From: Protaetiibacter mangrovi
GTDB lineage: Bacteria > Actinomycetota > Actinomycetes > Actinomycetales > Microbacteriaceae
Direction: 5' to 3'
NCBI RefSeq assembly: GCF_024752305.1
Contig: NZ_JANTHX010000003.1
Location: 62,001-126,000 of the forward strand
Length of the DNA stretch: 64,000 nucleotides
Position numbers and translations under genes: made by a program. A model generated the notes under the pieces. It was not told the origin of the DNA. It searched no databases and saw only the letters and a program-made list of their open reading frames with translations. This document shows, in pieces, positions 20,506 through 33,045 of this stretch. Numbering within the stretch: the first letter of the stretch is position 1; each line of letters opens with the position of its first letter.

Positions 20506-22971
20506 TCAGAGCGTGCGCCCGACCGAGGCGACGACCGCGTCGAGCGGGGTGCCGGATGCATCGCGCTTCGCGCCGACCTCCGGGAGCGTCCGAGCGGCAC
20601 CGTCGGCCGACACCGCGAGCGCGGGGGCGGGCCCGACCCAGGCCAGGGCGAGCGAGACCTCCCCCTTCAGGAACGCGTGCGATCGAACCCCTCCTGTGGC
20701 GCGCCCCTTGCCGGGGAACTCCGAGAAGTGCGAGACCTTGCCCCGGCCCGCGTCCGCGCCAGCCAGCGTCTCGGCGGGGGTGGAGAGCGTGACGACCACG
20801 GCATCCGCGGGGTCGATCGCCCCGAAGAAGATCGCCGACGCCTTCGCCGACAGGTTGATCCCCGCCATGCCTCCGGCGGCGACACCCTGCGGGCGCACCT
20901 GGGATGCGGGGAAGTGGAGCAGCTGCGCGTCGGAGGTGACGAAGACCAGCTCGTCCCCGTCCGCGCCCTGGGACACGCCGACCACCTCGTCGCCCGTCTT
21001 CAGCGCGATCACCTCGAAGTCGGGTCGGTTCGGGTAGCCGCCCGCCGCCACCCGCTTGACGACGCCCTGCCGGGTACCGAGGGCGATCGGCTGGTCGCTG
21101 GTCAGCGACACGAGACCGAGCACCCGCTCCTTCTTGTCGGTGATGCCGAGGTAGTCGCCGATCCGCGCACCGGCGGCCAGCTGCACCGAGTTCGCCGGCA
21201 CCGACGGCAGGTCGACGGGTGTGAATCGGATGAGCCGCCCCCGCGAGGTGACGGCGCCCAGCTCGCCGCGCGTGGTGCCGTGGACGGTCGAGAGGATCGC
21301 GTCGTGCTTGCTGCGCCGCGCGGCGGCGGCGGGGGCGTCGACTCCCTCCGGGAGATCGATCCGCACCGCGCGGCCCGTCGTGGAGAGCACGACGAGCGTC
21401 GGCGCGTCGGCGATCTCGAGCGAGACGCCCGCCGACTTCCGGGCGGCCGACGCCGACACCTGGGCGCCGGCCTCCGTCAGCAGCGTGCGGCGCGGGGTGC
21501 CGAACCGGTCGGCCACCTCGTCGAGCTCGACGCCGACCTGCGTGCGGATGCGCGCCGGATCCGAGAGCAGCGCCTTGAGTTCGGCGATCTCGGCGCGCAG
21601 CTTGTCGCGCTCGGTCTCGAGTTCGATCCTGCTGAAGCGGGTGAGCCGCCGAAGCTGCAGCTCGAGGATGTACTCGGCCTGCAGCTGCGACAGGTCGAAG
21701 ACCTCCATCAGGCGGGTGCGGGCCTGCGCGGTGTCGTCGCTGCCGCGGATGAGCTGGATGACCTCGTCGATGTCGAGGATCGCGACGAGCAGTCCCTCGA
21801 CGAGGTGCAGGCGCTCCTGACGACGCGCGAGGCGGTAGCGCGACCGCCGGGTGACGACCTGGATGCGGTGATCGAGGTAGACGCGCAGCAGCTCGCGCAG
21901 TCCGAGCGTCTGCGGGCGGCCCTCGACGAGCGCCACGTTGTTGATCGAGAAGCCGTCCTCGAGCGGGGTGAGCCGGTACAGCTGCTCGAGCACCGCTTCG
22001 GGGGAGAAGCCGGTCTTGATGCCGATGACGAGGCGCAGGCCGTTCTTGCGGTCGGTGAGATCGGTGACGTCGGCGATGCCGGTGATCTTCTTGGCGTTCA
22101 CCCCGTCCTTGATCTTCTCGATCACCTTCTCGGGGCCCACGAGGTACGGCAGCTCGGTGACGACGAGACCCGTGCGCCGGGCCGAGAGCTGCTCGACGGT
22201 CACCTTCGCGCGTGTCTTGAACGACCCGCGACCGGAGGCGTAGGCGTCGCGGATGCCGTCGAGGCCGACGATCGTGCCGCCGGTGGGCAGATCGGGCCCC
22301 GGCACGAACGCCATGAGGTCCTCGAGCGTGGCCGCCGGGTTCTCGAGGAGGTGTCGGGCGGCGCCGACCACCTCGATGAGGTTGTGCGGCGCCATGTTGG
22401 TCGCCATGCCCACCGCGATACCGCTGGCGCCGTTCACGAGCAGATTCGGGTAGGCGGCGGGCAGCACCTCGGGCTGGGTGAGCTGGTTGTCGTAGTTCGG
22501 CACGAAGTCCACGACGTCCTCGTCGAGCGACTCGACGAGCGCGAGGGCGGCGGCCTGCATGCGCGCCTCGGTGTACCGCGGGGCCGCGGGACCGTCGTCG
22601 AGGGAGCCGAAGTTGCCGTGCCCGTCCACGAGCGGGACGCGCATCGTGAAGTCCTGGGCGAGGCGCACCAGGGCGTCGTAGATCGCCGTGTCGCCGTGCG
22701 GGTGCAGGCGTCCCATCACGTCGCCCACGACGCGGGCGGACTTCACGTGGCCGCGATCCGGGCGCAGGCCCATCTCGTTCATCTGGAACAGGATCCGGCG
22801 CTGCACCGGCTTCAGACCGTCGCGCGCGTCCGGGAGGGCGCGCGAGTAGATGACCGAGTAGGCGTACTCGAGGAACGAACCCTGCATCTCGGTCGAGACG
22901 TCGACGTCCTCGATCCGCTCGCCGGCGGCGGATGAGGCAGGGGTGACGGGGGTGGCTTCGGGCGGAGTCAT
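20506..22971 (-). CDS. parC: DNA topoisomerase IV subunit A
   Basis: DNA-cleaving subunit of topoisomerase IV; separates linked chromosomes with ParE. The 821-residue product has the GyrA/ParC N-terminal domain ([21 protein letters not shown] without long quotation), the quinolone-region [17 protein letters not shown], and catalytic Tyr133 in APRYTEARM. The C-terminal half has beta-pinwheel repeats, with no GyrA box (QRRGGKG) visible, which favours ParC. ATG 22971. Convergent with the methyltransferase and divergent, 12 bases away, from the phosphodiesterase gene. Confidence 0.93.
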   Translation of the reverse strand: MTPPEATPVTPASSAAGERIEDVDVSTEMQGSFLEYAYSVIYSRALPDARDGLKPVQRRILFQMNEMGLRPDRGHVKSARVVGDVMGRLHPHGDTAIYDALVRLAQDFTMRVPLVDGHGNFGSLDDGPAAPRYTEARMQAAALALVESLDEDVVDFVPNYDNQLTQPEVLPAAYPNLLVNGASGIAVGMATNMAPHNLIEVVGAARHLLENPAATLEDLMAFVPGPDLPTGGTIVGLDGIRDAYASGRGSFKTRAKVTVEQLSARRTGLVVTELPYLVGPEKVIEKIKDGVNAKKITGIADVTDLTDRKNGLRLVIGIKTGFSPEAVLEQLYRLTPLEDGFSINNVALVEGRPQTLGLRELLRVYLDHRIQVVTRRSRYRLARRQERLHLVEGLLVAILDIDEVIQLIRGSDDTAQARTRLMEVFDLSQLQAEYILELQLRRLTRFSRIELETERDKLRAEIAELKALLSDPARIRTQVGVELDEVADRFGTPRRTLLTEAGAQVSASAARKSAGVSLEIADAPTLVVLSTTGRAVRIDLPEGVDAPAAAARRSKHDAILSTVHGTTRGELGAVTSRGRLIRFTPVDLPSVPANSVQLAAGARIGDYLGITDKKERVLGLVSLTSDQPIALGTRQGVVKRVAAGGYPNRPDFEVIALKTGDEVVGVSQGADGDELVFVTSDAQLLHFPASQVRPQGVAAGGMAGINLSAKASAIFFGAIDPADAVVVTLSTPAETLAGADAGRGKVSHFSEFPGKGRATGGVRSHAFLKGEVSLALAWVGPAPALAVSADGAARTLPEVGAKRDASGTPLDAVVASVGRTL

Positions 22972-22983
22972 AAGATCGGGCCC

Positions 22984-24093
22984 ATGCTACCGGCGGCGAA
23001 AACGCACAGGCTGAGCCTCGCGGACGTCATGCCGAATTGCCTCTCGGCCGTCCAGGGCGCGACGGGGCGCATGGGCCTCGCGCCCGCCGAGAAGGCCGTC
23101 GTCGTGGTGGTCGACGGGCTCGGCCACCAGCCGCTCGGCGCCCACGCCGGTCACGCCCGCACCCTCGCGCGGCGACTGCCGGTCGACCCCGCCATCGGCG
23201 CGGGCTTCCCGACCACCACGGTCGCCGCGCTGGCCACGCTGACGACCGGCGCATCCGCCGGCCGGCACGGTCTCGTGGGCTACCGCGTCTACGACCCCGC
23301 GCACGACCGGGTCGTCAACCAGCTGAGCGGGTGGGAGGGGCTCGACCCCGCCGCGTGGCAGCGGATGCCCACCCTCTTCGAGCGGGCGACGGCGGTCGGC
23401 GTGCGGGCCGTGGCGATCGCGCATCCGCGCTACCGCGATTCGGAGTTCACCCGGGCGGTGCTGCGCGGGGCGGAGTTCGCGGGCGCGACGGGCGCGGCCG
23501 CCCGGCAGCAGGCTCTCGGGCGGGTGCTCGCGACCCCGGGACCCGCGCTCGTCTACTACTACGTGCCCGACCTCGACGTCGCGGGCCACGCGCAGGGCGT
23601 CGCCTCGGACGAGTGGGTGACCGCGCTCGAGGATCTCGACGCCGAGCTCGCGGCGGTGCTCGGCCTGCTCGGTCCGCGGGACGGGCTCGTCGTGACGGCG
23701 GACCACGGCATGGTCGACGTGCCGGAGCACGCGCAACGCATCGTGGCGGACGCCCTGCTCGACGGGGTGCGCCACGTCGCGGGGGAGCCGCGCTGCCTGC
23801 AGCTGCAGCTGGACGCCGACGTGGACCCCGACGCCCTCGCCGACCGCTGGCGTGCGGCCGAGGGGGGACGCGCCTGGATCGCCACCCGGGCGGAGGCCGT
23901 CGCCGCGGGCTGGTTCGGCGATGTCGACGCCGAGGTGCTGCCGCGCATCGGCGAGGTGCTCGTGGCCGCCCGCGGCGCACACGCCTTTTACGCGTCGGCC
24001 GACGATCACGGGCGGGGGATGGTCGGTCAGCACGGATCGCTCAGCGCCGCCGAGACCGCCGTGCCGTTGCTGCGCTTCGGCGCCTGGAGCTGA
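22984..24093 (+). CDS. Type I phosphodiesterase/nucleotide pyrophosphatase (alkaline-phosphatase superfamily)
   Basis: A 369-residue metal-dependent hydrolase. Metal ligands and nucleophile are in the usual places: VVVVDGLGHQ, the Thr-rich nucleophile motif FPTTTVAALATLTTGA, VPDLDVAGHAQG, VVTADHGMVD and VGQHGSLS. No signal peptide is visible, so it is probably cytoplasmic. The substrate is unknown. The start ATG 22984 is close to the divergent parC start; the stop is 1 base from the convergent sepH stop. Confidence 0.9.
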   Translation: MLPAAKTHRLSLADVMPNCLSAVQGATGRMGLAPAEKAVVVVVDGLGHQPLGAHAGHARTLARRLPVDPAIGAGFPTTTVAALATLTTGASAGRHGLVGYRVYDPAHDRVVNQLSGWEGLDPAAWQRMPTLFERATAVGVRAVAIAHPRYRDSEFTRAVLRGAEFAGATGAAARQQALGRVLATPGPALVYYYVPDLDVAGHAQGVASDEWVTALEDLDAELAAVLGLLGPRDGLVVTADHGMVDVPEHAQRIVADALLDGVRHVAGEPRCLQLQLDADVDPDALADRWRAAEGGRAWIATRAEAVAAGWFGDVDAEVLPRIGEVLVAARGAHAFYASADDHGRGMVGQHGSLSAAETAVPLLRFGAWS

Positions 24094-24094
24094 G

Positions 24095-25135
24095 CTACAG
24101 GTCGTCGTCGCTGCGGGCGCCGAAGACGATCTCGTCCCAGCTGGGCATCGACGCACGTCCGCGGCGCTTGCCGAGCGGACCGGTGGCTCCCGAGGAACCG
24201 GACGCCTTGGCCGTCGGCTGCGACGCGAAGTTCGCCGGGACCGGTTCGTCGGGCACGCCTTCGAGCGGAACGTCGACGAGCTTCACCACTCCCGTCGAGG
24301 GGTGAGCGGCCAGTCCCTGCTCACCCTCGTCGAGGTCGAGCGGCTCCCGCTCCCCGCGCCGGCGGCGGAGCGCCTCCAGCAGATCGGCCGTGTGGTGGGT
24401 GCCGCTCGGCTCCTCCTCCGGGCTCGTGCGGGTGCCGAACTCGAGCTGCGTGAACTCGACGGCGGTGACGACCGTGCCGTCGGCCTCCGTCTCGACGGCG
24501 AAGGCGCCGGAGTCGAACCGCGCGTCGTCCCGCTCGTCGAGCGGCACCGCGCGGAGCCGCGGGATGAGGCTCGGCGGCAGCTCACCCTGCTGCGAGAGCT
24601 GCACCGCCTCCTGGTTGAGGGGCTGAAGCGACTGCTTCTTCGGCTCGAAGGCCCACCGCGCGTCGCGCTCGATCTCGGCAGCCGAGAAGGTGAGCTTGAC
24701 GACCCAGCCGCCGCCCTGCTCCTTCCAGCTCGCCCAGCGCTCACCGGACGCTCCCGCGTCGACGAGGCGTTCCCGGATGACCGAGCCGAAGGTCGCCCCC
24801 GAGGCGAGGGGGTCGGTCTCGACCGCCATGTGCACGGGCACGTTGAGTGCGGACTCGACGACGTACTCGCGCTCGGCGAGCACCGGACCCTCGAAGCGCT
24901 TGATGTACTCGAGCGAGGCGCCCGTCACCCGGGCCACGTCCTCGGCCGTCATGCCGGCCCGGATCTGGGCCTGGATCTCGCGGGGAGCGAGTCGTCGCAG
25001 GGGACCGGGGTCGGGCATCGAGGCGCGCAGCCGCGACTGCACGGTCTCGTCGACCTCGACGCGGTACTCGTCCCCGTCGTCGGAGGCGACCAGGAGCGAG
25101 CCGTTCTCGACTCCGATGACCTTGAGCTCTTGCAT
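24095..25135 (-). CDS. sepH: Septation protein SepH (DUF3071)
   Basis: Actinobacterial cell-division protein that binds and stimulates FtsZ assembly in Streptomyces and mycobacteria. The 346-residue product begins MQELKVIGVENGSLLVASD, the diagnostic DUF3071 start, contains a helix-turn-helix-like stretch (TAEDVARVTGASLEYIKRFEGPVLAERE, about 65-93) and a long disordered acidic tail ending in GRASMPSWDEIVFGAR, the conserved C-terminal peptide. ATG 25135. The flanking DUF4193, DUF3093 and dut genes are its usual neighbours. Confidence 0.92.
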   Translation of the reverse strand: MQELKVIGVENGSLLVASDDGDEYRVEVDETVQSRLRASMPDPGPLRRLAPREIQAQIRAGMTAEDVARVTGASLEYIKRFEGPVLAEREYVVESALNVPVHMAVETDPLASGATFGSVIRERLVDAGASGERWASWKEQGGGWVVKLTFSAAEIERDARWAFEPKKQSLQPLNQEAVQLSQQGELPPSLIPRLRAVPLDERDDARFDSGAFAVETEADGTVVTAVEFTQLEFGTRTSPEEEPSGTHHTADLLEALRRRRGEREPLDLDEGEQGLAAHPSTGVVKLVDVPLEGVPDEPVPANFASQPTAKASGSSGATGPLGKRRGRASMPSWDEIVFGARSDDDL

Positions 25136-25340
25136 GCGGAACGACCTCCAGCCGTCATGATCCGAGGTCAGGATGCCACGGAGAGACCCCGGAACCGGGG
25201 AATACCGCGGGCGCGCCGCGAGTTGCACACGCCGCGGTTCTCACGCTTTCTGAGAGCCGGCTGGGAGAGTTTGCGCTCCGGCATCCGATGATGCAGACTG
25301 ACGCCGCTTCACCCGCACGCAGCGACCTGGATGGATGGGA

Positions 25341-25631
25341 ATGGCTACCGATTACGACGCCCCGCGGAAGACCGACGACGACACCGAGTCGATCCAGGCC
25401 CTCCAGGAGCGCGTGCCCGACAAGCTGTCGGGCGTGGTCGACGTCGACGACGCCGACAACCCCGGATTCGAGCTCGCCGGCCAGGACCTGTCCGACCTCG
25501 ACCTCGATGTGGTGGTGCTGCCCCCGCAGGAGGACGAGTTCACCTGCGTGAGCTGCTTCCTCGTCAAGCACCAGTCGCAGTTCGACCACAAGACCGACCT
25601 CGGCCCGATCTGCATCGAGTGCGCCGCCTGA
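25341..25631 (+). CDS. DUF4193 family protein
   Basis: A 96-residue acidic protein starting MATDYDAPRKTDDD, the fixed start of this actinobacterial family. It ends with a metal-binding pattern CVSCFLVKHQSQF...ICIECAA (two CxxC pairs). Function unknown; always found in the dut/sepH neighbourhood. The ATG at 25341 is preferred over the in-frame ATG at 25335 on family grounds. Confidence 0.93.
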   Translation: MATDYDAPRKTDDDTESIQALQERVPDKLSGVVDVDDADNPGFELAGQDLSDLDLDVVVLPPQEDEFTCVSCFLVKHQSQFDHKTDLGPICIECAA

Positions 25632-25673
25632 GCGCAGCGAGCTGATCGGGGAGCGCCACGCCGCTTCTCGCGG

Positions 25674-26114
25674 TCAGCGCTTCGCGCCCTCCCGGATCGC
25701 GGTCGCCAGCGCCTCGGCGCGCCGGCTCGAGAGAAGCCAGTACGGCGTCGGGTCCTCGGGGTCGTCGAGCTCCACGCGCACCACGTCGGCCACCCATCCG
25801 CGGATGAGCAGCCACGCGTCGGCGTGCAATCCGACGCCCCGCTCCCGCACGGCATCGGGACCGCGCGCCACGTGCACCTCGCCCACCGCGGAGAGCGGCA
25901 ACCGCGCCCGCCCGGCCCGCAGCTCGCCGTCGACGACCTCGATGGTCGGGGTGGTGAGCGCGAGCGCGACGACGATCGCCCCGTAGAGGGCGATCGCGAC
26001 CGCCACGCCCGCGACGGACGAGATCGGCAGGAACACCAGAAGCGACGCGGGGATCACCAGCGCCGTCGCGAGAAAGATCCAGGGGGCCGGCCACAGCCGT
26101 TCGCGGTACGTCAT
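25674..26114 (-). CDS. DUF3093 membrane protein
   Basis: A 146-residue protein beginning MTYRERLWPAPWIF, with two membrane helices (about 12-55) and a soluble C-terminal half containing DAWLLIRGWVADVVRVELDDPEDPTPYWLLSSR, shortened here to its key words: the Asp/Pro-rich PTPYWLLSSR motif is typical. Function unknown. It is divergent from dut (33 bases between starts), an arrangement conserved in actinobacteria. Confidence 0.92.
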   Translation of the reverse strand: MTYRERLWPAPWIFLATALVIPASLLVFLPISSVAGVAVAIALYGAIVVALALTTPTIEVVDGELRAGRARLPLSAVGEVHVARGPDAVRERGVGLHADAWLLIRGWVADVVRVELDDPEDPTPYWLLSSRRAEALATAIREGAKR

Positions 26115-26147
26115 CCAGGCAATTCGACCATGGACTAGCCTCGTGGG

Positions 26148-26600
26148 GTGACCGAGACCGTCGAGGTGCTGCTCCGGGGCGACACCGTCCCCGCCTACGC
26201 GCATCCCGGCGACGCCGGCGCCGATCTCGTGTCCACCGACGACGTCGTGCTCGCCGCCGGCGAGCGCGCCACCGTGGGCACCGGGGTCGGCATCGCCCTG
26301 CCCGACGGGTACGTCGCGTTCGTCGTGCCGCGCAGCGGGCTCGCCGCCCGGCACGGCATCACCATCGTGAACAGCCCGGGAACCGTCGACGCGGGCTACC
26401 GCGGCGAGATCCGGGTGACCCTGCTCAACACGGATGCGCGCGAGAGCTACGCGATCTCCGCAGGCGACCGCATCGCGCAGCTCGTCGTGATGCCGGTGAG
26501 CCGGGCGCGCTTCATCCCGGTGGAGCGCCTGCCCGGCTCCGATCGCGGCGAGGGCGGCTTCGGCTCCACCGGCTATTCGACTCCAGGAGGAACACCATGA
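26148..26600 (+). CDS. dut: dUTP diphosphatase
   Basis: Hydrolyses dUTP to dUMP, keeping uracil out of DNA. The 150-residue trimeric-type enzyme has all five motifs: AHPGDAGADLVS, PRSGLAARHG, NSPGTVDAGYRGEI, GDRIAQLVV and the C-terminal GEGGFGSTG that closes over the site. GTG start 26148. The stop overlaps the DUF3710 start (ATGA), so the three downstream genes form one coupled unit. Confidence 0.97.
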   Translation: MTETVEVLLRGDTVPAYAHPGDAGADLVSTDDVVLAAGERATVGTGVGIALPDGYVAFVVPRSGLAARHGITIVNSPGTVDAGYRGEIRVTLLNTDARESYAISAGDRIAQLVVMPVSRARFIPVERLPGSDRGEGGFGSTGYSTPGGTP

Positions 26601-27217
26601 GCGACGCTCCCGTCGATGACGGCGCCGTCGACCAGCCGAAGTCGGCACCCGAGGACCGGGCCACCGCGGGCCCGCTCGACGTCGCCGAGGCAAACCAGGT
26701 GCGGCCCTACGTCGACCTCGGGGGAGTGAAGATCCTTCCGCGGCCCGAGCTCGCCCTGCGGCTCGAGATCGAGGAGGGCAGCAAGCGCGTGGTCGCGGTC
26801 GCCCTCGACTACGCCGAGTCGACTCTGCAGGTGCAGCCGTTCGCCGCTCCGCGCACGAGCGGGCTGTGGCACGAGATCCGCGAGCAGATCGTCGAGCAGA
26901 TCTCCCGCCAGGGCGGCCGCACCCAGACGGTCGACGGTCCCTTCGGGCCGGAGCTGCGCGCCGAGATCCCGGCGCCGTCGGGCAACGCACCCGGCGTCCG
27001 GATCGCGCGCTTCGTCGGTGTCGACGGCCCGCGCTGGTTCCTGCGCGGCGTGATCAGCGGCAAGGCCGCCGTGGAGCCCGAGGCCGCGGCCCAGGTGGAG
27101 GACCTGTTCCGCAGCATCGTCGTGGTGCGCGGGAACACCCCGATGCCGCCGCGCGACCTGATCCCGCTCACCGTGCCGGCAAGCGTGCAGGGCGGCGACT
27201 CCCCGGCATCCGCCTGA
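26597..27217 (+). CDS. DUF3710 family protein
   Basis: A 206-residue soluble protein of unknown role. Recognised by the conserved YVDLGGVKILPRPELALRLE start of the domain, followed by GGRTQTVDGPFGPELRAEI and GPRWFLRGVISGKAA. It overlaps dut by 4 bases and the next gene by 1 base (TGATG), implying coupled translation. The dut-DUF3710-DUF3159 order is common in actinobacteria. Confidence 0.93.
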   Translation: MSDAPVDDGAVDQPKSAPEDRATAGPLDVAEANQVRPYVDLGGVKILPRPELALRLEIEEGSKRVVAVALDYAESTLQVQPFAAPRTSGLWHEIREQIVEQISRQGGRTQTVDGPFGPELRAEIPAPSGNAPGVRIARFVGVDGPRWFLRGVISGKAAVEPEAAAQVEDLFRSIVVVRGNTPMPPRDLIPLTVPASVQGGDSPASA

Positions 27218-27963
27218 TGGCCGCGGCGGACGACGCGTCGCGGGGAGGCGAGGAGCACCCGACCCCGCCGGAGCCCGGGTTCTCGGAGGCGATGGCCGCG
27301 GCCGTGCGGCGGTCGGGTCTCGGTCATGTGACGCCGGGTCAGGCGCCGACGGCGGGTGCGCTGCTGGCGGCCGTCGGCGGCGTCCGGGGTCTCGTGGAGT
27401 CGATCCTGCCCCCTCTGCTGTTCCTCGTGGTGTTCACGATCACCCAGCAGCTCGCCCCCGCGGTGCTCGCGCCTCTGGGTCTCGCCGTCGTCTTCATCGT
27501 CGTGCGCCTCGTGATGCGCCAGGCGGTCATGACCGCCGTGGTCGGAGCACTCGGCGTCGGGATCTCCGCGGGGCTGGCCCTGCTGAGCGGCCGCGCGGAG
27601 GACAACTTCCTCCCCGGGCTCATCATCAACGTCGTGCTGCTGCTGGCGATGCTGCTGAGCATCGCGGTGCGGCGTCCGCTGATCGGCGTGCTGGTGGGGC
27701 TCTTGACGGGCGACACCGGCTGGCGGGGCGACCCGGCGAAGGCGCGGGTGGCCCTCATCGCGACCGTCCTGTGGGCGGTGCTGCCGGCGCTCCGGCTGGC
27801 GGTCGAGGTGCCGCTGTACCTGGCGGGCGACGCCGCGGGTCTCGCCGCGACGAAGCTCCTGCTCGGCATCCCGCCGTACGCCATCCTGCTCTGGGTGAGC
27901 TGGTTGCTCATCCGCTCTGCATGGACCGGCGCGGCGGACGACGAGGGCTCCGCAGAGGCGTAA
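27217..27963 (+). CDS. DUF3159 membrane protein
   Basis: A 248-residue protein with about six membrane segments from residue 45 onward and the family motifs VESILPPLLFLVVFTI, RRPLIGVLVGLL and GWRGDPAKAR. Role unknown; related in shape to intracellular-septation/transport-like proteins. Its ATG shares one base with the DUF3710 stop. The acnA operator begins 3 bases after its stop codon. Confidence 0.9.
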   Translation: MAAADDASRGGEEHPTPPEPGFSEAMAAAVRRSGLGHVTPGQAPTAGALLAAVGGVRGLVESILPPLLFLVVFTITQQLAPAVLAPLGLAVVFIVVRLVMRQAVMTAVVGALGVGISAGLALLSGRAEDNFLPGLIINVVLLLAMLLSIAVRRPLIGVLVGLLTGDTGWRGDPAKARVALIATVLWAVLPALRLAVEVPLYLAGDAAGLAATKLLLGIPPYAILLWVSWLLIRSAWTGAADDEGSAEA

Positions 27964-27965
27964 GA

Positions 27966-27983
27966 TATCTTGATGTCAAGATA
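27966..27983. promoter_or_regulatory. Perfect 18-bp palindrome before acnA
   Basis: TATCTTGA-TG-TCAAGATA, perfect 8-base arms, 115 bases upstream of the acnA start and outside any gene. It has the form of a MarR-family operator; in Streptomyces the MarR-type regulator TamR is known to act on the aconitase gene. Assignment to such a regulator is inference. Confidence 0.65.
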
Positions 27984-28098
27984 AATCGACCCGGGTGCGC
28001 GGCGGCGGTCAGGCTTAGGCTTGCCTTGCTGGAATGCGCTCGTGTCGGCCGTCAGGATGGCAGAGCGCGCATCCGGACAATCGCCAGAGGAGACGACC

Positions 28099-30933
<2,835 letters not shown>

Positions 30934-30940
30934 GCTCGGG

Positions 30941-30972
30941 GACCGAGTGGGTCGATCACCGTTCACTCGGTC
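30941..30972 (+). terminator. Hairpin between acnA and dxs
   Basis: GACCGAGTG and CACTCGGTC form a perfect 9-bp stem with a 14-base loop, 7 bases after the acnA stop and 22 before dxs. Likely an acnA terminator; without a T-run it could equally be a leader element for dxs. Confidence 0.5.
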
Positions 30973-30993
30973 GGGAAGCGTAGGGTCGACGAC

Positions 30994-32937
30994 ATGAGCC
31001 TGCTCGATTCGATCCGCGGTCCTCGTGACCTCGACGGGTTGAACCGCGAGCAGCTGGAGCAGCTCGCGGGGGAGATCCGCGGATTCCTCGTGCGCGAGGT
31101 CTCGAAGACGGGGGGCCACCTCGGACCCAACCTCGGCGTGGTCGAGCTCTCGATCGCGATGCACCGGGTGTTCGACTCGCCGCACGACGCGCTGGTGTTC
31201 GACACCGGGCATCAGAGCTACGTGCACAAGCTCCTGACGGGGCGGCAGGACTTCACGGGACTCCGAGAGCGCGGCGGCCTCGCGGGCTACCCGCAGCGCA
31301 CGGAGTCCGAGCACGACATCGTCGAGAGCTCGCACGCGTCGAGCTCGCTGAGCTGGGCCGACGGCATCTCGCGCGCATTCGCCATGACGGGCCAGGGCGA
31401 CCGCTATGTGGTCGCGGTCGTCGGAGACGGTGCGCTCACGGGCGGCATGACGTGGGAGGCGCTCAACAACATCTCCGACGACAACTCGCGGCGCCTGGTG
31501 ATCGTGGTGAACGACAACGGTCGCTCCTATGCGCCCACGATCGGAGGGATGGCGCGGTTCCTGAACACCGTGCGCACCCGGCGCGCGTACCGCTCGCTCT
31601 ACTTCTCGAGCAGGCGCTTCTTCGACCGGCTCGGCAGGCCCGGCCAGGCCGTCTACCGCGGAACGCGGGGCGCCATCCACGGGTTCCTGTCCCGGTTCTC
31701 CAACAACGAAGCGCTCTACTCGAACCTCGACATCAAGTACCTGGGCCCCGTCGACGGTCACGATCTGCGCTCCCTCGAGGAGGCGCTGCGGCAGGCGAAG
31801 GACTACGACGCGCCGGTCATCGTGCACGTCATCACGCAGAAGGGACGCGGCTACGAGCCGGCGGTCTCGGACGTGGCCGATCAGTTCCATGCGGTCGGCC
31901 AGATCGACCCCGAGACCGGGGAGCCCCTCGAGCACCCCAGCCGCCCCTCGTGGACCTCGGTGTTCTCGGACGAGATCCTGCACCTCGCCGAGCAGAACCC
32001 CCGCCTGGTGGGGATCACCGCGGCCATGCTGCGGCCGACGGGGCTGCACAGGTTCGCCGAGCGCTTCCCCGCGCGGGTGTTCGACGTCGGGATCGCGGAG
32101 CAGCACGCCGCGACGAGCGCCGCCGGTCTCGCCTTCGGCGGCCTACATCCGGTGGTCGCGCTCTACGCGACGTTCATGAACCGGGCCTTCGACCAGGTGC
32201 TGATGGATGTGGCGCTCCACCGCGCCGGCGTGACGTTCGTGCTCGACCGCGCCGGGGTGACGGGACCCGACGGCCCGAGTCATCACGGGATGTGGGACCT
32301 CGCGATCCTGCAGGTCGTGCCGGGGATCCGGATCGCGGCGCCGCGCGACGCGACCCGGCTGCGGGAGGAGCTCGCCGAGGCGGTCGCCGTGGACGACGGC
32401 CCGACGGTGCTGCGGTTCTCGAAGGGCTCGGTCGGCAACGAGTTCGACGCCGTGCGCCGTACCGACGACGGCGTCGACGTGCTGCGCGAGGCAGCCCACC
32501 GCGACGTGCTGCTGGTCGCGGTCGGCCCGATGGCGTCGCTCGCGATGCGGGTCGCCGAACGACTCGCCGCGCAGGGCATCGGCGCGACCGTCGTCGATCC
32601 GCGCTGGGTGATCCCCGTGCCCGGGAGCGTGGTGGAGCTCGCGCGCGAGCATCGGCTGGTGGTGTCGATCGAGGACGGGATCCGCGTCGGCGGGGTCGGG
32701 ACGCGCATCCGCCAGGACCTCCGAGCGGCGGGCGTGGACACCGCGGTCGACGAGCTCGGCCTTCCCGACGAGTTCCTCGAGCACGCTTCGCGCGACCAGA
32801 TCCTCGAGGACGCGGGGCTCACCGACCAGCGCATCGCGCGTGACATCGTCGCGCAGGTGCTGGGCACGCGCATCCCGGTGGCTCGTCCGCTCCCGGCGGA
32901 GCCGGCGCGGGAATACGACGCCGAAACGGGTCGTTGA
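30994..32937 (+). CDS. dxs: 1-deoxy-D-xylulose-5-phosphate synthase
   Basis: First enzyme of the MEP isoprenoid pathway: joins pyruvate and glyceraldehyde 3-phosphate using thiamine diphosphate. The 647-residue product has [16 protein letters not shown], the ThDP motif [16 protein letters not shown], and the transketolase pyrimidine-binding domain ([18 protein letters not shown]) followed by the C-terminal domain. ATG 30994. Position beside acnA and near rnd/DUF3000 is usual in actinobacteria. Confidence 0.97.
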   Translation: MSLLDSIRGPRDLDGLNREQLEQLAGEIRGFLVREVSKTGGHLGPNLGVVELSIAMHRVFDSPHDALVFDTGHQSYVHKLLTGRQDFTGLRERGGLAGYPQRTESEHDIVESSHASSSLSWADGISRAFAMTGQGDRYVVAVVGDGALTGGMTWEALNNISDDNSRRLVIVVNDNGRSYAPTIGGMARFLNTVRTRRAYRSLYFSSRRFFDRLGRPGQAVYRGTRGAIHGFLSRFSNNEALYSNLDIKYLGPVDGHDLRSLEEALRQAKDYDAPVIVHVITQKGRGYEPAVSDVADQFHAVGQIDPETGEPLEHPSRPSWTSVFSDEILHLAEQNPRLVGITAAMLRPTGLHRFAERFPARVFDVGIAEQHAATSAAGLAFGGLHPVVALYATFMNRAFDQVLMDVALHRAGVTFVLDRAGVTGPDGPSHHGMWDLAILQVVPGIRIAAPRDATRLREELAEAVAVDDGPTVLRFSKGSVGNEFDAVRRTDDGVDVLREAAHRDVLLVAVGPMASLAMRVAERLAAQGIGATVVDPRWVIPVPGSVVELAREHRLVVSIEDGIRVGGVGTRIRQDLRAAGVDTAVDELGLPDEFLEHASRDQILEDAGLTDQRIARDIVAQVLGTRIPVARPLPAEPAREYDAETGR

Positions 32938-32974
32938 CCCCTTCGCGGGGTGCCGATGTCGGTGGTCTCCGCTA

Positions 32975-32993
32975 ATGTGGACGCTGTTCACAT
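32975..32993 (+). promoter_or_regulatory. Inverted-repeat operator before the DHA2-type MFS gene
   Basis: ATGTGGACGCTGTTCACAT: two 8-base arms around GCT with a single mismatch pair (TGTGGAC against TGTGAAC). It lies 53 bases upstream of the GTG start. GTGAAC-N3-GTTCAC-like sites are typical TetR-family operators at efflux genes. No TetR gene is adjacent. Confidence 0.6.
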
Positions 32994-33045
32994 AGTTGGA
33001 CTTCCCCGGGCAGCATCGCCCACCACCACCCCCACCGGAGGAACC

